Made by a program: the position numbers and the translations under genes
Shown: piece after piece, positions 60,302 through 64,000 of the stretch
Numbering within the stretch: position 1 is the first letter of the stretch
Layout: each line of letters begins with the position of its first letter
Notes under the pieces: generated by a model
Seen by the model: the letters and a program-made list of their open reading frames with translations, nothing else
Databases searched by the model: none
Told to the model about the DNA's origin: nothing
Assembly (NCBI GenBank): GCA_038501785.1
Contig: JBAMJR010000161.1
Location: 2,690,501 to 2,754,500 of the forward strand
Source: Myoxocephalus aenaeus
Taxonomy: Eukaryota > Chordata > Actinopteri > Perciformes > Cottidae
Length of the DNA: 64,000 bases
Reading direction: 5' to 3'

Positions 60302-62659
60302 CTCTCCAGTCATAGTCCTCCTGTCAGGGAGCATGAGTGTGTTCGCGTGGCTTCCCGGGACTATAGTAGATCCTATACTCATTCTGGGTCCAACTAGCAT
60401 GTAGCGTTTCTCTCCAGATCTGTACTGGATGCTGTGACACAGCGTCCCGTCATAATTAGGCTCTTGTAGATATTTAGAAGTATAGTCTGTGGATTTAGAG
60501 CACTGCATTGCAATCAGCCCGATGATACTGATGAGAAAAAGAGTTGAAACTGAGCCCAAAGTTATCATCAGGTAGAAAGTCACGTTATTATCCTCCTCAT
60601 CCGCTGTTGCACTTTTAACATCAGACGCAGCAAAAGCCTCTTTGGGCTCCACAACTTTGACAATCACAGTAGCTGTTGCTGAGAGTGACACGTTCCCATT
60701 GTCTTTCACCAGTATGACCAGTTTATGCTGAGCCTCGTCTGTCTCTGTGAATGAGCGAAGTGTTCTGATCTGCCCTGTATAGCGGTCCAACCCAAAGAGA
60801 CTGTGGTCAGTAACTTCCTGCAGTGAAAACAGCAGCCAGCCGTTATATCCTATATCAGCGTCATAGGCTCTGACTTTAGTCACCAAGTGTCCTGCGTTCA
60901 CATTGCGGGGAATCTCCTCCACACCTTCAGCAGAACCGTTAGAGCTGACTGGATACAGGATGACTGGAGCGTTGTCGTTCTGATCCAGAATGAAAACGTT
61001 CACTGTGACGTTGCTGCTTAGTGACGGAGTTCCAGAATCTGTGGCGACAACTTTGAACTGGAACGTTTTCAGAGTTTCAAAGTCAAAACTTTTTAGAGCC
61101 AAAATATCTCCATTCTCAGTGTGTATGTTGAGAAATGAAGTTACTTTATTATCTGTGCTTCCATCTCTGAGAATATGATAGGATATTAGAGCATTGTCGG
61201 TCTCATCACGATCAAACGCTCTAACAGAAAACACAGAGGCTCCTGGCTCATTAGCTTCAGTGACATAGAAAGTATAAGGACTCAGTGAAAACTCTGGACT
61301 GTTGTCATTCACATCTGACACCACAACACTTATCGTCTTTTCAGAAGATAATGAAGGCTGGCCAGCATCTTTCGCAGTAATTGTGACATCATACTGTGAC
61401 TGTATCTCTCTGTCCAGATGCGATTGTGTGACTAATGAATACATTTTGTCTTGTAAAGATGGTGATAAAACAAAAGGAACATTTTCACTTATAGAGCAAA
61501 TCACTTTTCCATTGAGACCAGAGTCAAAGTCATTTACACTGATAAGGGCAATTGTAGTTCCAGGTCTGGAATCTTCAGGGATGGAGTTTGAAAATGAGGT
61601 AACTTCAATCACAGGTGCGTTATCATTTACGTCAACTATTTTGATCATAACACTTTTTTCTGTGGCCAGAGGAGCAAGACCCTTATCTGATGCTCGAATT
61701 TCAATTTCATATTTATCCCTCTCCTCATAATTTATTAACCCTTTAACAATGATCTCGCCTGTTAATGGATTTATATCAAATAGTTTTAATAACCTTTGAT
61801 TGATACTGTTAGTAAATGAGTAAACTACTTCTCCGTTTAGACCTTCATCTAAATCAGTTGCATTCACTTGTATGACTGTTGTGCCTACTGGAGCATTTTC
61901 ATCCAGCATCACAGAATAAACATCTTTAGAGAAAATTGGTGTGTTATCATTAACATCTAAAACATTTACTAAAATGTTAATTTCACCAGATTTAGGAGGT
62001 TTTCCTCCGTCCAGTGCTGTCAGTACCAATGAGTGGCTTCCTGCAGTTTCTCTGTCTAAAGATTTTTTTACTATTAATATTGGTATTTTACCATCTTCTC
62101 CTTTATCCTTAACTTCCAAACGGAAGTGATCGTTGTCGCTAAGTGTATAGTGTTGCACTGAAAAATGACCACTGTCTGGGTCACGTGCGGGTTTGAGCTG
62201 AATACGTACTCCAGGTGTTACAGATTCGAACATCTCCAGCATTGTCTCTTTCTCCGGGAAACTGGGAGAATGGTCGTTTATATCCAGCACATCAACTACA
62301 ACATAATGTACCTCCAGAGGGTTTTCTAGCACGGTTTTTAGATTAATTAAACACGTACTGATCATCGCGCACACATCTTCTCTGTCAATCTTTCGGCTCA
62401 CATACAGGACACCATCGTTCTGATTTACATGGAAAAGATGATCTGCATTACTAGAAACAATCCGATACTTCCTGTCTCCCAGTGTGCTTTTATCCAATCC
62501 CAGATCCTTTGCTATATTTCCAACCACAGTTCCTTCGTTAACTTCCTCAGAGATGGAATATCGTATTTGAGCCGAAGTCACGCTCCACAAAAGCACCGCA
62601 ACCACGCAGCCGACCAAATATCCTCTCGCCCTTCGTCTCTCGTATCTTCTTTGTTCCAT
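60302..62659 (-). CDS. Clustered protocadherin variable exon U2
   Basis: Encodes 786 residues from ATG 62659 (MEQRRYERRRARG). Linkers are DINDHSP, DVNDNTP, DVNDNAP, DVNDNSP and DQNDNAP; EC1 loop CAMISTC, where methionine and isoleucine replace the polar residues of its siblings. It is close to U3 in EC1 and to U4 in EC4-EC5 (AKDAGQPSLSSEKTISVVVS), a patchwork consistent with conversion. Private changes are FQFKVVATDS at the start of the shared tract and IIGLIAMQ in the membrane helix. The exon ends at GAG|GTAAGA. Confidence 0.92.
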
Positions 62660-62847
62660 GATTAAACCCGAAACATCAGTAATCCATCACAAGGACAACT
62701 GCTTCGATATATTGAAGGAATCCAACACTTTCCTATCCGTTCGTATTCAGTAACTTCCTAAATATCCAGGAATTCTGGCAAACCGACCATTTACGCAGAA
62801 TAAGCAGAGCAACGTTCCCGTCAGTATCGAAGTGAGAATGTTGCCTG

Positions 62848-62920
62848 GAGGTGGAACCAAACAGCAATGACACTAAGCTCGTGTAAGGATGAGATATCAC
62901 GTTACACTGACACCATGCGA
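62848..62920 (-). promoter_or_regulatory. U2 promoter conserved element, CTCF-like
   Basis: Blocks GAGGTGGAACCAAACAGC, CAATGACACTAAGCTCG and ACTGACACCATGCGA. Coding-strand core is TCGCATGGTGTCAGTG. Confidence 0.65.
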
Positions 62921-62999
62921 CCTTATTTCTAACTGCAGAAATGTGTCAAAGATTATATCAATGTTCCTGTTTTAAAACCGGGAAACGAAGCAAAACACG

Positions 63000-63020
63000 T
63001 CTAGCACCATGGACAGTGTT
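63000..63020 (+). promoter_or_regulatory. RE1 upstream of U2
   Basis: TCTAGCACCATGGACAGTGT matches RE1 at 15 of 21 positions, only 80 bp upstream of the U2 promoter element. Confidence 0.55.
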
Positions 63021-63171
63021 TGTGTGGTTTTGCAGTTAAGTATGCTCCTATAATTAAGACAGTATCATCGTTTTTTGGGGGGAATCTCGTTGTCTTGAGC
63101 TGTTTTTTTCACCCTAGTAAACAAGCAGTAACAGTGAATCATTTGAAAGTTTGCACATAAATATGTCTTAC

Positions 63172-64000
63172 CTCTCCAGCTGTCCTCCTGTCAGGGAGCA
63201 TGAGTGTGTTCGCGTGGCTTCCCGGGACTATAGTAGATCCTATACTCATTCTGGGTCCAACTAGCATGTAGCGTTTCTCTCCAGATCTGTACTGGATACT
63301 GTGACACAGTGTCCCGTCATAATTAGGCTCTTGTAGATATTTAGAAGTATAGTCTGTGGATTTAGAGCACTGCATTGCAATCAGCACGATGATACTGATG
63401 AGAAAAAGAGTTGAAACAGAGCCCAACGTTATCATCAGGTAGAAAGTCACGTTATTATCCTCCTCATCCATTGTTGCACTTTTAACATCAGAGGCAGCAA
63501 AAGCCTCTTTGGGCTCCACAACTTTGACAATCACAGTAGCTGTTGCTGAGAGTGACACGTTCCCATTGTCTTTCACCAGTATGACCAGTTTATGCTGAGC
63601 CTCGTCTGTCTCTGTGAATGAGCGAAGTGTTCTGATCTGTCCTGTATAGCGGTCCAACCCAAAGAGACTGTGGTCAGTAACTCCCTGCAGTGAAAACAGC
63701 AGCCAGCCGTTATATCCTATATCAGCGTCATAGGCTCTGACTTTAGTCACCAAGTGTCCTGCGTTCACATTGCGGGGAATCTCCTCCACACCTTCAGCAG
63801 AACCGTTAGAGCTGACTGGATACAGGATGACTGGAGCGTTGTCGTTCTGATCCAGAATGAACACGTTCACTGTGACGTTGCTGCTTAGTGACGGAGTTCC
63901 AGAATCTGTGGCGACAACTTGGAACTGGAACGTTTTCAGGGTTTCAAAGTCAAAACTTTTTAGAGCCAAAATATCTCCATTCTCAGTGTGTATGTTGATA
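63172..64000 (-). CDS. Clustered protocadherin variable exon U1 (5' part outside window)
   Basis: The 3' third of a variable exon: the last 276 codons are visible, from the end of EC5 (INIHTENGDILALKSFDFE) through EC6, membrane helix and tail. The frame is open to the window edge, so this is a truncation by the window, not a pseudogene. It shares LQGVTDHS and SATMDEEDN with U4. Just before the donor a 3-base deletion and a substitution give RTAGE where siblings have RTMTGE; the GAG|GTAAGA donor and phase are intact. Confidence 0.9.

Larger units (their letters stand above)
62660..63171. other. Spacer between U2 and U1
   Basis: The shortest spacer (about 0.5 kb), fully occupied by the U2 5' UTR, promoter element and RE1. 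Confidence 0.75.

Overview
The window is a piece of a teleost clustered-protocadherin (Pcdh) locus, read on the minus strand. The evidence for a bony fish is large single-exon cadherin ectodomains in tandem, extreme homogenisation of their 3' halves, CA/GA microsatellites, a fish-style tRNA-derived SINE and a Tc1-superfamily transposon. The species was not identified; it could be a percomorph, but that is a guess.

Transcription runs right to left. At 46.5-64.0 kb lie six variable exons, called U1 (cut by the right edge) to U6 here. Each is about 785 codons and ends in the shared cytoplasmic piece EPNYDGTLCHSIQYRSGEKR...PDRRTMTGE. At 0.8-27.2 kb lie eight more, called A1 to A8 (790-795 codons), ending in GSWSYSKSTQQYDVCFSSD...TLPNxDK. 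The A group has the hallmarks of Pcdh-alpha (KNYYSLV in EC4, SPNEYFSL in EC2, GSWSYS in the tail). The U group is neither alpha nor typical fish gamma; a Pcdh-delta-type subcluster is my best guess. Every exon encodes a signal peptide, six cadherin (EC) domains, one membrane helix and a short cytoplasmic piece. Each stops at a phase-0 donor (GTAAGA), so a common constant region must be spliced on. No constant exon was recognised here; for the A group it must lie left of position 1.

Each variable exon has its own promoter. A conserved bipartite element with a CTCF-like core lies about 110-260 bp upstream of each ATG, and the A and U groups have different versions. Farther upstream, in nearly every inter-exon spacer, is a match to the REST/NRSF silencer RE1 (TTCAGCACCACGGACAGCG), always on the + strand: twelve clear copies and three degenerate ones. 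This array is the most striking feature of the window.

The 19-kb gap between the subclusters (27.2-46.5 kb) holds no recognised protocadherin exon. It contains microsatellites, a SINE, a complete DD36E Tc1/mariner-like transposon (39231-40451) and two CTCF-like motifs pointing opposite to those in the promoters.

Within each subcluster, EC1-EC4 diverge while the segment from late EC5 to the donor is almost identical, the known pattern of gene conversion in fish Pcdh clusters. A4-A6 are a young tandem array whose differences concentrate in EC2 and EC3. A2 and A3 share everything from EC3 on but differ in EC1-EC2.
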